Part shown: positions 1 through 12,914 of the stretch, piece after piece
How the letters are laid out: every line of letters starts with the position of its first letter
Numbering within the stretch: the stretch's first letter is position 1
Program-made: the position numbers and the translations under genes
The notes under the pieces: model-generated
What the model saw: only the letters and a program-made list of their open reading frames with translations
What the model was told of the DNA's origin: nothing
Databases searched by the model: none
Source of the DNA: Monomorium pharaonis
Taxonomy: Eukaryota > Arthropoda > Insecta > Hymenoptera > Formicidae
Assembly (NCBI RefSeq): GCF_013373865.1
Contig: NC_050470.1
Span: 22,152,667 to 22,216,666, forward strand
Length of the DNA: 64,000 nt
Reading direction: 5' to 3'

Positions 1-448
1 ATCCGAGCAAAATGACAGTTGCAAAATTATTAGAGATGTCGCATTTTCAGCCGTGTTTATTTTACCGATCGATAAATGATCTAATCTTAGCGTGTTATCG
101 CTACAAGTCAAAGAGCAAATATGCTTTTAATCAATTTCGCGTCTGCAAATATCTTTTTTTCCCCTCTTAATCGCGCGATATCTAGCAAGTAGTTTTTAAC
201 GGTTGATGTTTTCCGCCGGGGCCGGCGATATCTTTCGAACATTTCCTCCAGTTTAATTCAGGCGCGGCACATAATTCGTACCGCTGCGGCCCTGCGCCTC
301 GTAACTCAAGTATATAACGTTATGCATGCAACGTAGAGAGCAACGCCAGGCGGAATGTTTAGTCTCGCGGCATTGTTTTCAATTTCGAGATAACAGTAGG
401 CGAGAAGGGTAAAGCCCAACCGAGGGTACTTCAACATCACGAACCCTT

Positions 449-468
449 AGAGAGAGAGAGAGAGAGAG
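449..468. repeat. (AG)10 microsatellite
   Basis: Ten uninterrupted AG units lie in the CpG-rich block. It is one of the few dinucleotide tracts in the window with purines on the plus strand. Confidence 0.95.
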
Positions 469-756
469 GCACGAATGTAAATTTCCTTCTCATTCCGGAA
501 TTTTGCGGTGCAGTTTCGGAGGCCCCGCCTCAGACGTCGAACGTCCACAGAATTCGACGTCGGTCGTAAGGAAAATTTTCGTGACGCGCATTTTCTCACG
601 ATCGAGTCAATATTTTACTTTCTCGCACGATGAGCTTGACGTAACGGAAAGTTAATGGAAAATCTTTCCTCTGCGAGAAAGGAGAGAAAAATATATTTTA
701 CGAGCTTCTCGCACAAAGTTCTGCATATATATTCCGCGCACACATCGGTACTCTGC

Positions 757-784
<28 letters not shown>
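757..784. repeat. (CT)14 microsatellite
   Basis: Fourteen uninterrupted CT units. A short frame reads through it as a Ser/Leu run, which is an artefact of the repeat and not evidence of coding. Confidence 0.95.
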
Positions 785-787
<3 letters not shown>

Positions 788-1104
788 CTTTAAGCAATCA
801 GCATAACTCCGGCACACATGCCGACATGTTTGTACGACAAATGGTAACGTAGTCGTCCTTATTCGCGTGACGCGACAATTAAGCCCTCTCGACGGCGGCA
901 GCGGCGATTCTTTCCTCTCCGGGGGCGGGACGGGGCAGCGTCAGTGGTGAGAAACGGGCAATTAATCGGCCCTGCAGCTGGCGCGGTTGTAAGAGATAGC
1001 GCGCCCGCACCACGCCACGTGGGAAATCAAGTATTACGGTCTTCTACGATGATCCATTCGAGCGAGCCTCCCTCGGACGCGCGATCGCACGGAACAAACT
1101 CACA

Positions 1105-1123
1105 GCCGCCGCCGCCGCCGCCG
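1105..1123. repeat. (GCC)n trinucleotide run
   Basis: About six GCC units followed by degenerate CGT/CGC triplets to about 1138. It reads as poly-Pro in one frame, but the surrounding frame has no recognisable domain. Confidence 0.9.
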
Positions 1124-1666
1124 TCGCCGTCGTCGCGACGGCCAGGCGGAATTTCTTGTCTCGTCGCGCGACGGGCGACGTTGGTGGCCGCCGTCGACCG
1201 TTGATCACGGTTTCACGGTTCAATGCCGCGGTTCGACCCGCGCTTTATTTCACGACCCGGCAGACCGAGCGCCTTTTTTGCGTGGTCTTCGGCGGAAAAG
1301 CACGGAGTGCGTATATACTCCGACGCGCGATGACGCGAATCGCGTTATGCAACGATTGCGTCGTGAGAAGATGTACGTTCGCGTGCCACGTTGTGGGAAT
1401 TTTTGGGATTATATATCGGTGGAGGAGGGGGAAAAAGAAAAACGTTTTGCAAATTTCTCTGTATTCGGGAAATGCCGTTAACGCCGACACGAGGGGAGAA
1501 GTTTAAAGAAGAAAATCCCCTCGCTCAATTTCGCGACCCTTCGTAACACTGATTGACACACAAGACTTTTGGCTGTCGAGTGATCATGTATTTCGGTAAG
1601 CTCCTTCCTTTCATCGTCAGAATCATTTCCGTTTTATATACATCGGCACCAGAACACTCTTCTCTC

Positions 1667-1685
1667 AAGCCGGCTACGCCGGCTT
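1667..1685. other. Short perfect hairpin
   Basis: Arms at 1667-1674 and 1678-1685 are perfectly complementary (AAGCCGGC/GCCGGCTT) around a 3-nt loop and are followed by a T-rich run. It resembles a bacterial terminator, but in this eukaryotic setting it is probably chance in GC-rich DNA. Confidence 0.4.
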
Positions 1686-1890
1686 TCTTTACGGATGGGA
1701 ACACTTACAACGAGATGAAGCGCGGACTCTGCGCCGGGCAGGAGTGAGCTCGGTTCTTATTAAGTTAATTACCGCGCACGAGCGGACCTCGCGACGCGTC
1801 GTCGTCGACGCGCGAACAGCGACTGGATGCCTTTCGAATTCGCGGCTGGTTTGCACCTCGGCGATGGTTATCGCGCGACACGAGAGTATC

Positions 1891-1912
1891 CTCTCTCTCT
1901 CTCACTCTCTTT
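1891..1912. repeat. Interrupted (CT)n tract
   Basis: Six CT units are followed by an interrupted CT-rich stretch that continues into a wider pyrimidine-rich segment to about 2000. Confidence 0.85.
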
Positions 1913-2110
1913 CTCCCTGGTTCCCTTCTCCTACGCCACCCGTCTCTTCCCTCCAGAGTAAAACGCATCCCCACCGAGCTCGGCAAACTTCCCTCCCTCG
2001 ACCGGCACTCAGTACGTCCTCCGCTCCGTTGCGGCGCATCTCGTGCTCTCGCTTCTCTTGCTTTGCCTCTCTCTACCAAAATCCGAAAGCTTTTTCAACA
2101 AGTATCTTTG

Positions 2111-3940
2111 GCCTAATCTCCGAATTAATACATGATCCTTTGTATAACATATAAAAATTATTAAATGATATTTAATTATTAATTAGATAATATATAAGTT
2201 ATGTATTGATATTTAAAAAAATGATAAATACTCGTTTTTTGTGTCGTCTCTTTGTTTAAAGATTTGTGTCGCATTTTTTTTTTACATTTTCTGTCGGAAC
2301 AATATTTTCTTTTTTCTCTGTCTCTCTTAGATTTTTCTTCGCGCATTATTTTGCTTATTGTGTACTTCTTAAGATGTACGATAAGTCTACTTCTTTTTCC
2401 TGAGAGACGTCGAGAAACGGGAGATTTCATCTGCTAGTCAAACTCTTTTAACGTGTGCTAATCATTTTTTTGTAAATATCTGAGCAAGTCGATATTTATT
2501 TTTCTTTTTCATTGTAAATTATTGGAATAATGTAGCAGTTGAGAAAATCGTGAACATTGTTTTACAATAATATTTTATCCTTATCTCAGCATCTCTCGTG
2601 CGACCTTTTTACAACTATCTTACGCTTACAAACTCCTTATCAGTTACAACTGATAAGACACGACTGATATAAGACTTGGTTAAGTCTCGGTGCTTTGGCT
2701 GTTACGATATTATCTTTTTTGGTAATAGCGAAGAATTTATTTTCACTACGGTCTTTGCGAGGAGAAAACGTGGCAATATTTTAATTATGTAATCGAGATT
2801 TCTCACTATAGATATATTTTTTTTATTTAATAAGAAATTTATATTTTTTAAAAGTTTTTATTATTTGGTTATTTGTTCGTCTAAATATAAGTTTTATAAT
2901 ATATTACATAATATTAGCTTGCACTTTTTATATTTGTCATTAGTATCAGATCGGAAAGGCGAAATATTTAAATGAAGTCGGAAACGAAGTTTGAGAAGCT
3001 AATAACTACGTTGAGTTATCCGAGTTGACAACTCATGATAAATTGCTTCTGATAAAAGCGCACTACTATTTCGTATTTTGATGTCCATTTCCTTTTGCAT
3101 TTCGTAAATCTTTAATAACGTCTGAAGATTCATGGATCCAAGGGTAGTGTGATTGGCGAATGAATTTTTAACAATGTTATTGTAGATTCAAAATTTTGCT
3201 TACTATTGCTAATTGATTTACAAATTTTATTCGTCTCTATATTATCTCGTATCGAAAAAACGATCGTAAATTGTCATATAAATTGGGATACAAAAACTTT
3301 TAACAATGGAAATACTAACGAGATTGCGGGATGTTACTTTTCTTTTATTTTAAAAATTGATTTCACCATTTACTTTTCTGACAAGATGTCACAGATGACA
3401 TCGCGACGCTCTAAAATCCGTACGATGGCCTTCAACGGATGTTACTACTGTTGCATTGCGATATTTTGACAGCCATGGATTTTCGGGACATTGGATTTCC
3501 GTTCTACAGTGATCCGCTTTGAAAATCTCCGGGGATTTACAAAAGAAAATACAGGCAGAACGCATACGGCATATCATTCATTTCTGTAATTGTATTGTAC
3601 AATGCTTCGTAAATTGGTAACGGGGACGATTTTTCACGATCGATTTTTATCGAATTGCGACCGTTTTGTTCGATAGTGTAAAACTATTTCATGATAAATG
3701 TTACTATATATTTTTTAAATATTTAAACTCATTTACTTCTTTTCCATATGGTCACGTAATGCACTTTGCACATTATTTAATATATTTAATATATTTATAT
3801 TATACTAATTTCTATGTTTGTTGATTCAAAAAAATAGTATAATTAAAAATGAGAGATGATCGATTTTACAATAAATTTTCTCGCAACATTATTGTTTACT
3901 GGTGATGTAAACTTCTTACGGAATAACGCGTGTTTGTGAA
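2111..3940. other. AT-rich non-coding block
   Basis: AT-rich sequence with many stops in all frames. It contains a compact hairpin at 2636-2657 and a less AT-rich patch around 3400-3590. I see no gene or mobile element. Confidence 0.6.
2636..2657. other. 10-bp hairpin containing GATA motifs
   Basis: CTTATCAGTT is separated by two bases from its exact reverse complement AACTGATAAG. Each arm carries a GATA core, and another TGATA follows at about 2664. It could be a paired GATA-factor site or a chance palindrome. Confidence 0.4.
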
Positions 3941-4440
3941 TTTTATTTAGTAGCTAGCGTGTTTTTGCTCACCTCAGCATTCATCGCTCGCAAGTCATCG
4001 CTTATCGTCCACTGACGTACGCGCGGTTTTACATTACACTTGTACACCACACAGTTTCGTCTCCGTGCCGCGAAGCATGTCGCGACATAATGTTGCGTTG
4101 AAACCTCGGTTCGAAATCGCACGCGAAGGATCGCGCGAGTCAACTTTTCCCTTCAAGTTCGCGAGGACCCTGGCGGGAACTCGATAAGAAACGTATTTCG
4201 ATGATCGATTTGTCGCAGCGACTGTCCCGCCTGTCCGCTATCCGCGCCGACGTTGCTGCTCTCGGTGCAGCCAAACGTCATACCGCACGAGTAAAATATC
4301 GAGAAGCTCTGACTGCCGTTGAAGATTAATCGTAACCGCGACTACTCCCGATAGATTTTCCAATTTCGATATGACGTTGAAAAAGTGGCGCGATCGTCGT
4401 CCCTGTGTAGGGACGATCAGCTAGATGAAAATCACCCTCG
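3941..4440. other. CpG-rich island
   Basis: About 500 bp of CpG-rich DNA between AT-rich flanks, ending with an 8-bp hairpin at 4397-4416 (arms TCGTCCCT/AGGGACGA, loop GTGT). It could be a regulatory island, but I find no convincing promoter or exon. Confidence 0.4.
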
Positions 4441-4990
4441 TGAACGGAGGGCATCTAAGTAATCTAAATTAATATTACACTAATCTCAATTGACTATCAG
4501 TCTGTTGTTTCGTGTGACATATTACTTGTAGTATGCGATTGCATCACTAATTTTTTTCTTATTTGACTCAAACTAATGATTAATTGTTGGTGTATACAAG
4601 TCTGACCTATTTAGGACGGCAAATTTGATAAGAGCCTACAAAGAACTATTATATTGATTTTTATAATTATTCCTACACATAGTATATACAATTTTATAAT
4701 AGGAATAACTTTTTTTCATTTGAACTTTATCTATTTTTTTTAAATTTTTTAAGCAAATTCTGTAACAATTGTGAACGTTTGCTTTTTAGTACAAACTTTT
4801 TATTGATAACCAAAAATCAATTATGTGCAGTTTATATTTGTATCAGAATGACAATTCTCTTTATGTATTTTTATACAACGAAAAATTCATTGGCGTAGAG
4901 TTGTTTGTATTTCTCTCGTCAAGCCGATATAAATTTTCCAACATTTATACTAACAACTTTTTTCGCGACCCTTCAAACATTCATATGTTC
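4441..4990. other. AT-rich non-coding spacer
   Basis: AT-rich spacer with poly-T runs around 4710 and 4733. I see nothing functional in it. Confidence 0.55.
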
Positions 4991-5803
4991 GGTACGAGCT
5001 TTTCTTGGATAAAAGTGAGCCTACCGTATAACACTGTCACGAATTCGACCAAGAGGTGGCTTTTTGCGAGTGGATCTTGTGAGAAGGACAAACATGAAGG
5101 AGAAAACGTGGTGTTGAAATGCACCTCGTCAAATGGAGCCCGTGCACGAGAACGCTCGCTTAGTGCTCCGAAATGCACCTGAAAATTTGTTTTACCGCCC
5201 GGTGAAAACAAAAGTGTACATACCTCGCCAAATGGGATAACTTTGTGGTCCGTCGACGAAGGGGTTTACGCGAGAACGTTGCGTACACTACACGTGTACG
5301 TATTATATACGTACCGAATATAAAAACGAGAGACGCAAACGAGAACTCGCTAAAGAATTTCGAATTTTATCTTGGATAACAGATAAGAAACCAACAAATC
5401 GGGGAAAAAAAGACATTTAGCTGCACTTACACTTATTCGTCCAGAATAATTCTTTAATAATTGGATAAGAATATATCTCCGAATAAAATTGCGGAGTTGC
5501 CAACGGATTTGTTTATTAAAACTTTTTTCATTATTATCCCGATTGAGAATAAAATGAAATGACCCCGATGGCGAACTCCCGTTCTCATTGGAATTGAAAA
5601 GCTATTCGCGGTCAGTCATTCGACATTGTTATTTTAGCTCAGTCACTCCACGCTGAAGTGAAGCGTGGGAACATTAATTACTTACGCGTCAGTAGTTTAC
5701 TCGAAATAGCTTCGAGTCAGCTGACGTGAAACAAGAAATCCCACTAGGAGTACGAAAGGTTAACGGAAACGATATTACCATGCGCGTTAGCAGAGATATG
5801 AAA

Positions 5804-5829
5804 CCACCGCCACCCCTCCCCCCCCTCCC
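5804..5829 (-). other. Possible G-quadruplex (minus strand)
   Basis: The plus strand has runs of 4, 8 and 3 C separated by single T's. The complement has enough closely spaced G-runs (the run of 8 can be split) to fold into a G-quadruplex. This is a sequence-pattern prediction only. Confidence 0.4.
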
Positions 5830-6200
5830 TTTGCGTTAGTAGGAGGAGAGGAATCCACATGCGTCTGAGCGAACGTGCCAGGGGGGATGAACCGAATCGC
5901 GCGCAACGTTAAGAAAGGTAATCGTTGCCGAGGGTGGCGGCCGACCGCAGCCGGGCGCGATGGAACTGGAAATTCCGAAACCCAGAAATTCAGAGCTCGA
6001 TAACACCAACGGGACCATAAATGTAGCGTTTCGCAACGACGTGCGCCGTGCAGCTCGGCGGCGATATACACCGCTGTTTCCCACCGGAAGTTATAATTGT
6101 TTGCCGAGTTTCTCCGGTGCTCGATGCCCCTGGGGAGAGCAACGTTGTATCCGACTCTACTCTTCCTGGTGTTTTCAACGGAGATAGAGAGATAGAGGCA

Positions 6201-6213
6201 GGGGGGTGGGGGG
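6201..6213 (+). other. Paired G6 runs
   Basis: GGGGGG-T-GGGGGG on the plus strand could support a two-run or intermolecular quadruplex. It lies within a purine-rich stretch of about 50 bp. Confidence 0.35.
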
Positions 6214-6708
6214 TGATAAGAGAGAGGAGTGCATTCGTTATTCGAGCGCGGCCGTATGATTTTGTTACTGGCGTTATGATGCTTTCGTTCGTATGCCATT
6301 TCGCTGTCTAAGCTTTCGTTGGATGCGCGAAATATGGGGTTAAAAGATTTGTGGCTGGTTCCCCATCCATTCTGACCGCGAACACGCGTGTACGCTGTCG
6401 ATGGCCCTCGACAGAATGGAATTCCGGAATGGCGAGCGAACGGATGGCACTTTCGAACTTTTCGATCAGAATCCGAACTTGAAATAACTGACGGGACTTG
6501 CAAGACCGAGCAGCTCACAACGAGGGAGGTCGAAACCTCGCAGGTCGAAACGACACTTTATATCGGCATCGGTACTTTTGTTCGCGTGTGTCACGTACAT
6601 CGGCGTAAATTTCAGCCTCTTGTTCGTATATGTTTTTCTGACTCTCGCATCGCCACGCCGCGATCTGCTTTGGAAAAGAAAAAAAAATATCGTAACAACG
6701 TTCTCTAT

Positions 6709-6724
6709 CTCTCTCTCTCTCTCT
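6709..6724. repeat. (CT)8 microsatellite
   Basis: Eight CT units followed by more pyrimidine-rich sequence. Confidence 0.9.
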
Positions 6725-6890
6725 CCTTCTCACGGAAGATTTTGCGCGCGCGAGAAATATTAACGATAAATTCGCGGTCCCTTCTCGCCTTTGCGTTCAC
6801 GCTGTGTCCTCTTACCCTCGCTATCTTGAGCTATATCCCCGCGCACGCGGGGAGGCTAATATCTTTTATCATTTTTTAAACGCCGTTCTG

Positions 6891-7035
6891 CGATCCGGGT
6901 GGTAATCGAAAGAGCGATATAAAAGCATAATATCGTATATAAATACAGCCGTAAACTCCGCGCGATGAACATAATACCTGAACGCGTGCATATATCGTCA
7001 AGAAATTTTACATTTGGGACGACCCTGTTACGTCA

Positions 7036-7070
<35 letters not shown>

Positions 7071-7560
7071 TGCACAATAGATCCCAGCGGAATAAGTAAC
7101 CTATGAATAACTTAGAAAGTTATTCTGGTTTGTCTGCAATGTTTCACGCGTGCAAAGTTAAAAACAAGTTATACCTAATAACTTGCAATAAATATTAAAG
7201 CTAAACTTGTTATGCCTTCCTTTTCATTTCCGTGTTATCTTCATCTGTCTTTTTACAGGGAAACTCGTACTTTGTTCTATATTTGTATGCAAATGCGTAA
7301 CATACACCTGCAATCGATCATATATCCAGTGCGACGTTATTACATATTTATGAATTTCGCCGAATGAAAGTTGTAAAGCTTTCTTCGCGCTTCTTATTTC
7401 TGAATGGGTTATTTCTTTATAACTTTAAGTGACGTGGAAAGGCAGGTTATATGCTCGACTTTTAAAATTTTATATTACGAAGTAATAAGATGAAGATCGC
7501 TTATTACTACATCCGCTAAATTATATTTATATTACAAGATCGCTTAAAAAAAAAAAAAAA
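6891..7560. other. AT-rich spacer with (TA)n
   Basis: AT-rich spacer whose only clear features are a (TA)12 tract and the poly-A run at its end. No gene seen. Confidence 0.55.
7043..7067. repeat. (TA)12 microsatellite
   Basis: Twelve TA units running into GTGTGC. It can extrude as a short cruciform. Confidence 0.95.
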
Positions 7561-7561
7561 A
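7546..7561. repeat. Poly-A (16)
   Basis: Sixteen consecutive A's marking the change from AT-rich to CpG-rich DNA. No retroelement body or target duplication is visible beside it. Confidence 0.9.
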
Positions 7562-8240
7562 TAAATATCGAGCGAGCGCGTCAAAGCGAATGCGTAAAAT
7601 CCCGGCGCGTTTCTCGTGCGAAAAGTGAATCCCTTTTTTTTTATCACGTCGGCACGAAAGAGACACGCACGCGTACATACAATACCCCGAGTGCGTGCAA
7701 TGTCGACGCGTGAGTGCACGTATAAATATTTATCCGCGGATACCGCGGTGCGTGTAGCCCCCCCCCCTCCCCTCCCCCTTGACTTTGACACGCGGGCGCG
7801 TGGCATATTTTTATCTCCCTTTTCCCCCTTGTCTGGAATCAACTTTGCAACGGTTTTACAACGAAGGAAAAAAAGTTTTTTCGTCGTGCCACGGCCGAGT
7901 GTCGCATAAATTTGTATTCACGTCGCAACACATCGTCGTAACTTTGTGCCCTGTAAATTCGCGGTGTATTTATAGAAAATAATCAACGTCCTCCGTCTGA
8001 AACCGTTCACGTCACTTGCTTCAGGAATCTCGCGTTGCTTAGCGAGATGCCCTATCTTTTTTGCATTAATGCATCTCCAGCAGGATCTTTTTGCTGCAGA
8101 TCAGTGGCATCTGTCACTGTCGCCCGATCGTTCCTATCATGACTTACGCGTTCCGATAAGAAATTGCGGATCGTAGAAATTGCACTAAATTGCAGTCCCG
8201 CTCGTTAATGGTCGTTACGAGTCAGAGAGGAGACTTTTTC
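7562..8240. other. CpG-rich non-coding block
   Basis: CpG-rich sequence with a strong C-rich tract at 7758-7778. Frames on both strands run through this tract as poly-Pro or poly-Gly, so they are not persuasive. Confidence 0.5.
7758..7778 (-). other. Possible G-quadruplex (minus strand)
   Basis: Runs of 10, 4 and 5 C separated by single T's. The minus strand has enough G-runs for an intramolecular quadruplex. Confidence 0.45.
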
Positions 8241-9180
8241 GATAATTTGATTAATTAATAATTTTATCTAAAATAACGATCGTAAGATTTATGAATCTGT
8301 CGCTCGCCATTAAGATCTGCTTGCCGATAGCACCTCACTGATGGAATTCATTTTCTTGATTGTTAATTATTCTTTTGTAGACATAAAATACTTAGAGCAT
8401 TCTTATTTTTTGCATGTTGCGTATTGAATTCATTAGAACAACGGACTATTTTAGTTATTGCCTATTGTCCTGAGGTAATTTAAATACGCAAATCGTATTC
8501 ATTTGCATTTATCCATATTTTTTATTTCGCTTAACGTTTAGTTTCTCTTTTTTTTTTTAAATTTTTATCAACACGCCACACGTATACACACATAAAACAT
8601 CACGCATTAGTATCTAGCGGATTGTAAGCGGCGCGCAAATCTTAAGTGGCTACGCGTGCTCGTAAATGTTCTTAACGATTTTTCTGCAAAAAACATGTTA
8701 CGAGGGAAACGGAAGCAAAAGTAAAGCTATGACCCGTAAGAGATTTATACGTGCATTACTGTTTTAATAAGCAAAACGCGAGCGTAAAGTCGGTCGACCA
8801 ACCAAAGAAAAGCGAGAAGCAAAGTTTGATATTACACCTTTTTGTAAAAATCACATTTTTGTTGTCTTATCTTTCGTTATTTTGTTGTTTATTAGTGGTT
8901 GATTAAAATAAAGGTTGGGAAAACATAAGTACAAATTGTACGTATAATCGTATATAATAAAATTATATATACAATTCTGTAATTTAATAAACATGGATTG
9001 AGAAAAATATAAAAGACAGACTTTTTAAAGCTTGCAACGTATAAAAAAGATAGAAATGAAATAATTATCTTTTCTAGATATAAAGTTTCTAGATAATTTT
9101 GAGGGAATTCTTGAAATTCCTGATTAATTTTGCGCGTCACTATATAAATGTAATCAAGTTTTAGAACGCATCGATAAAAT
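8241..9180. other. AT-rich non-coding block
   Basis: AT-rich sequence with no recognised feature apart from short homopolymers. The minus-strand frame at 8892-9140 is low-complexity AT-rich translation. Confidence 0.55.
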
Positions 9181-9269
9181 GCAACGTCGCTCCTTTTACG
9201 TCAAAGCTGGAAATCTTTCGTAAAATTGAAATAGCGCCCTGTGATAGCAGAAACGTAAACGAGGACGAT

Positions 9270-9283
9270 GAGAGAGAGAGAGG
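9270..9283. repeat. (GA)7 tract
   Basis: Short GA repeat followed by GGGGAGGGGG, making a purine-rich segment of about 30 bp. Confidence 0.85.
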
Positions 9284-9675
9284 GGAGGGGGTAGAGAGTG
9301 AAACCGTCTCTCGCACGAAGTAATTAAAACTCTGAAAGTCTCCAAGTCACTTCAGACTCCACGTAATTTGCAAAGGCCTTTCTTCCTTCTTCCCGATAGT
9401 ACACGAGAAAGACGAACTGCTGACTTTTTGACCGAGTATATACTTTCCCGGTATCTCTTACGCTATCGAAGCCTGCTATTTTCTCATGTCGTTTTACCCT
9501 GTTTTCAGCGGTGACTACATTCTCGATTACTTAACGGTTTTACCATTATTTCCTTTCGCGCGCTTGCCTCTTCGCTCCTTCTCTTAATTGTCGCGAGCCA
9601 CTTGATGACGATGCTGTCGAGCCCTATGAAAGCGAGCGATAGACCATGCATGCATTTCGGTCGGTTCCGTGAAGT

Positions 9676-9709
9676 AAAAAAAAAAGGGGGGGGGGAGAAA
9701 AAAAATAAT
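9676..9709. repeat. Homopurine tract A10-G10-A-rich
   Basis: Ten A's, then ten G's, then A-rich sequence. It is an uninterrupted purine strand of about 30 bp, able in principle to form triplex DNA. Confidence 0.85.
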
Positions 9710-10166
9710 AAATTGCGGCTGCACACAGAAAGAGAACGGCGGAGCAGGGACGGGTATATCGCACCGCAGGAACGTTTTGAGGGTGGGAAGGCGGTGGGGT
9801 GACAAGTTGTGTCGTTGCGGCGTGGATGGTGGTGGGTGAGCCAGGGTGAGCTTTTAAAAAACCGGATACAGCCGGAGTGTTGGCCACTGAAAGGCTGACG
9901 TGTGGATGCGACCTTTTGAAGCTCGATATACCATATACTGATATACCGTAGATGTGTTTACCTGTACCTTCGCCCATACACCATCCCGCGAAGGTTCGAT
10001 TTGCGCCAGGACGGTAGTTCGCAGCGTGGAATCATCGGCGTCGCGTGCAACTTTATCACGGCTTTGAAGCGACGGATTTAAGAGAGATAGAGTCTCTCGC
10101 GAACAGAATAAATAAAACCCGAAAGCTTAGATCGCGAGAAGCGTACAGAGAATTACAACACTCTTT

Positions 10167-10186
10167 CTCTCTCTCTCTCTCTCTCT
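10167..10186. repeat. (CT)10 microsatellite
   Basis: Ten CT units preceded by a CTCTTT start. Confidence 0.9.
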
Positions 10187-10503
10187 TAAGCCACGATTAT
10201 GCTGATTCTTTCTACATTACATTGCGCCTTTTGTAGAATTTAGATTTTTTGTAAAATAAAGCTCGACTTTTAATTAAATTAAACACAGATAATAACACAG
10301 ATATGTGTGCTCTTTTTTCTGAAAACACGATGTCCATGTATCTTATAGAAATGGATTTCCCTATTGCAGCTTTAGCATTCTGGATTCGAGACAAGATATA
10401 GCTTTTGATATAAGTATTATACATTACGACAGAAGCAACTCGACGGAAGAAAAAACAGAAAGTACATGCATGCATGTCAAAAGGGAATCACATCGGAAAC
10501 TGT

Positions 10504-10530
10504 ATCAGCTGCATCAGCTGTGTCAGATGC
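10504..10530. repeat. 9-bp tandem repeat with E-box cores
   Basis: Three 9-bp units in a row: ATCAGCTGC, ATCAGCTGT and GTCAGATGC. The first two carry the palindromic E-box CAGCTG. bHLH factors bind CANNTG sites, so this could be a small homotypic cluster. No promoter is evident nearby. Confidence 0.5.
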
Positions 10531-11100
10531 AACCGATACGTACGTTGTTTCTCCGTAAGTCTCGTCTAATTAAAATTATACGGCAGCTAACAGAATAGTA
10601 AAAAGCCGCGCGCTGCACAGGTCATTGGATGCATATCTCACGCGCGCGCGTGCCGATACATAAATGAAAGAGACAAAAAAGAGAAGCAAAAAATCTACTC
10701 TGCCGTCAAAGCTAAATCTCTCGAAGTGCGGATTATCGATGCGCGCAGCTAGAAGGTGCGCTTTACCAGTACACCGTGAACGCTTTTTTTTTTTATCTCT
10801 CTCCTATGCCACGCAGCGTGACGATGAGATTCACATGTGCGTGCCAGTTTATGTATATACATATTCTTTTTTACTACCGCCAGTACTGCTGGCAGAGTTG
10901 GAAATTTAACCACCGTCCGCGTGTGCGAATACGAAGAATGTATTACTGGGACAGGTGCAAGCAAAGCGACATTTCCGGGTTACGACGCCCGATGTATCCG
11001 CCGAGAACAATGGGAAATGAATTTGTCTCTCGTTTCACGTATGGAAATTTTGAGCTGCGATGCAGCAATGCGGCACGCTGCTACAAAACACCAAAGGAAT

Positions 11101-12912
11101 GAATAAATAACTATTCTTTTGCGAAAATATATTTGTATATATATTTCAAAAGTAGTGTACAATATTACAAAAACAATTAATTGAATTTGCAAGATATTAT
11201 TAATCATTGCAGTTACCATGATTTATTGACGTATTATTCTCTATTAACCTGTTTTATTACGATAATATGTATTTTATCGTTATCATATTTCATGGCAATC
11301 CTGCTATTATTGTTTGCGATTATTATATTAAACGAATAAATATCTTATAATGAAATACTAAAGCTGAAAATGGAAATAAAATAATATTATTTTATTCATG
11401 TTTATTTTTGTAATAATAAAATAATATAATATATGGAAGTTTTATTCCATAAAATAAAATTATATTTTAATTATTTTCATTGAATTTTTACTGCAAATTA
11501 AATATAGAATTCTTAAAAGAAGTTTAAGTCTTTTATAAAGTAAAATTATTAAATATTATGATATTAAGGTGCGATGGTTTTTTTTTAAAGAAGTATCTCG
11601 TAAATTTTGTAAAATGTTTGCAATTTTTTACAATTTTAGTTATAGTAAAGTTAACGTAAAAATTTGTGACATTCTGATAATCTATGACTCTATGATATTA
11701 AAACCAGATGTAATATTACCTGATATTCGTATGAAAGTAATGTCCTGTATATTTAATATTATAACATACGAATTAGATAAATAACTTTTATATAGCGTAT
11801 ACACTTTTCTCATCTTTATTTTGTTTGCATACGTGTTTTGATCAGACATCTTCTAATCCAAAGGGAGGCACTATTGTCATTATTTAAATACATATTAAGT
11901 TTACTATCACAATTTGATAAAATTTATCAAGTATTTTTAGTTTTTTATTTAATTGGGATATTTAATATGTTTGGTGACAATTACCTTGAAAAGATATCTG
12001 ATTACATGTGCACGTCTTATAACCATTTTTTCTGTGATTTTTACTTAAAAAAGGTTTGTGTAAAAGGAAGCTGTATCCTCCGATGCTACATTGCTAACGC
12101 AACTTTCATATTAGCATCAATAGCCCCTTTCGTTCCATTTTGCCGTCGTATCAACAGTGATGCACAGCACTTTTTTCGCGCATTTCGTTTTCACAATTTT
12201 TTGGTTCTGCGGCCTCGGCCAATTTTGTTCACAGAAGTGCTTATAATGGACGATATCGATATGATAACCGCGCTGAAATATGACAACGGCTGAAAAGAGT
12301 ACGAATGCCGCACGTGTGAACACCAATAACGCGTTATCGCGACTTACATTTTGCGATTTTGTGCGACGCTACGGAGCTCACGAAGTTTCATTACTCTTAC
12401 GAGTTCTCATTCTCAAAGGAATCTTGCACATTTATTACATTCTTATGGAAATTTTATTTCTTTTTACGATTACGCCACTTCATTCTATATCTACGAAATA
12501 ATATTCGAGAAGTCTTGCATTTCTGTTTTCTGAGATTTAAATTCGTATTTATAACCACCTGAATAAATCTCGTATTAAATAGTGTATTTAAGAAAGACAC
12601 ACAGAATAAAGTTTCATTTCTTGAGACATAAATGATTTAATAAATTTTAATTAGAGATTAGTTGAAAGCTGAAATAAAATGAGAAGCGAGCCATTATTTC
12701 TGTGAAAGCTGACATTATTAAAGTATTACGTTTATGAAATATTTAACAAAATATATATTATGCATGAGTTAGTTATTGCATTTTACATTAAACGTATTTT
12801 AAATGAGATAATGGAGATGTTACATACAAGATGTTACATTTATTATATTCTTATACTTATCAATTATATATATATAGATGTAGTCGTATACATATTATAT
12901 AGTTATGTTATG
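11101..12912. other. AT-rich non-coding block
   Basis: Very AT-rich, with an imperfect AT hairpin at about 11381-11430. A 151-codon frame at 11838-12293 is long for this composition, but it starts at TTG and I recognise no domain in it. No other feature seen. Confidence 0.5.
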
Positions 12913-12914
12913 TA

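Larger units (their letters stand above)
1..2110. other. CpG-rich non-coding block
   Basis: This block is rich in CpG and has no recognisable gene. It holds an (AG)10, a (CT)14, a GCC run and a small perfect hairpin at 1667-1685 (8-bp arms around TAC). Short frames occur on both strands at once, as expected where stop codons are rare. I see no splice-bounded exon or conserved motif. Confidence 0.6.
4991..6890. other. CpG-rich non-coding block
   Basis: CpG-rich block holding the longest open frame of the window (minus strand, 5787-6518), which starts at GTG, overlaps other open frames on both strands and matches no family I know. It also has a C-rich tract at 5804-5829, two G6 runs at 6201-6213 and a (CT)8. 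Non-coding is the best reading. Confidence 0.5.
9181..11100. other. Mixed CpG-rich block
   Basis: Moderately CpG-rich region with a GA tract, a purine run, a (CT)n tract and a 9-bp tandem repeat. Overlapping frames on both strands have no recognised homology. Confidence 0.5.
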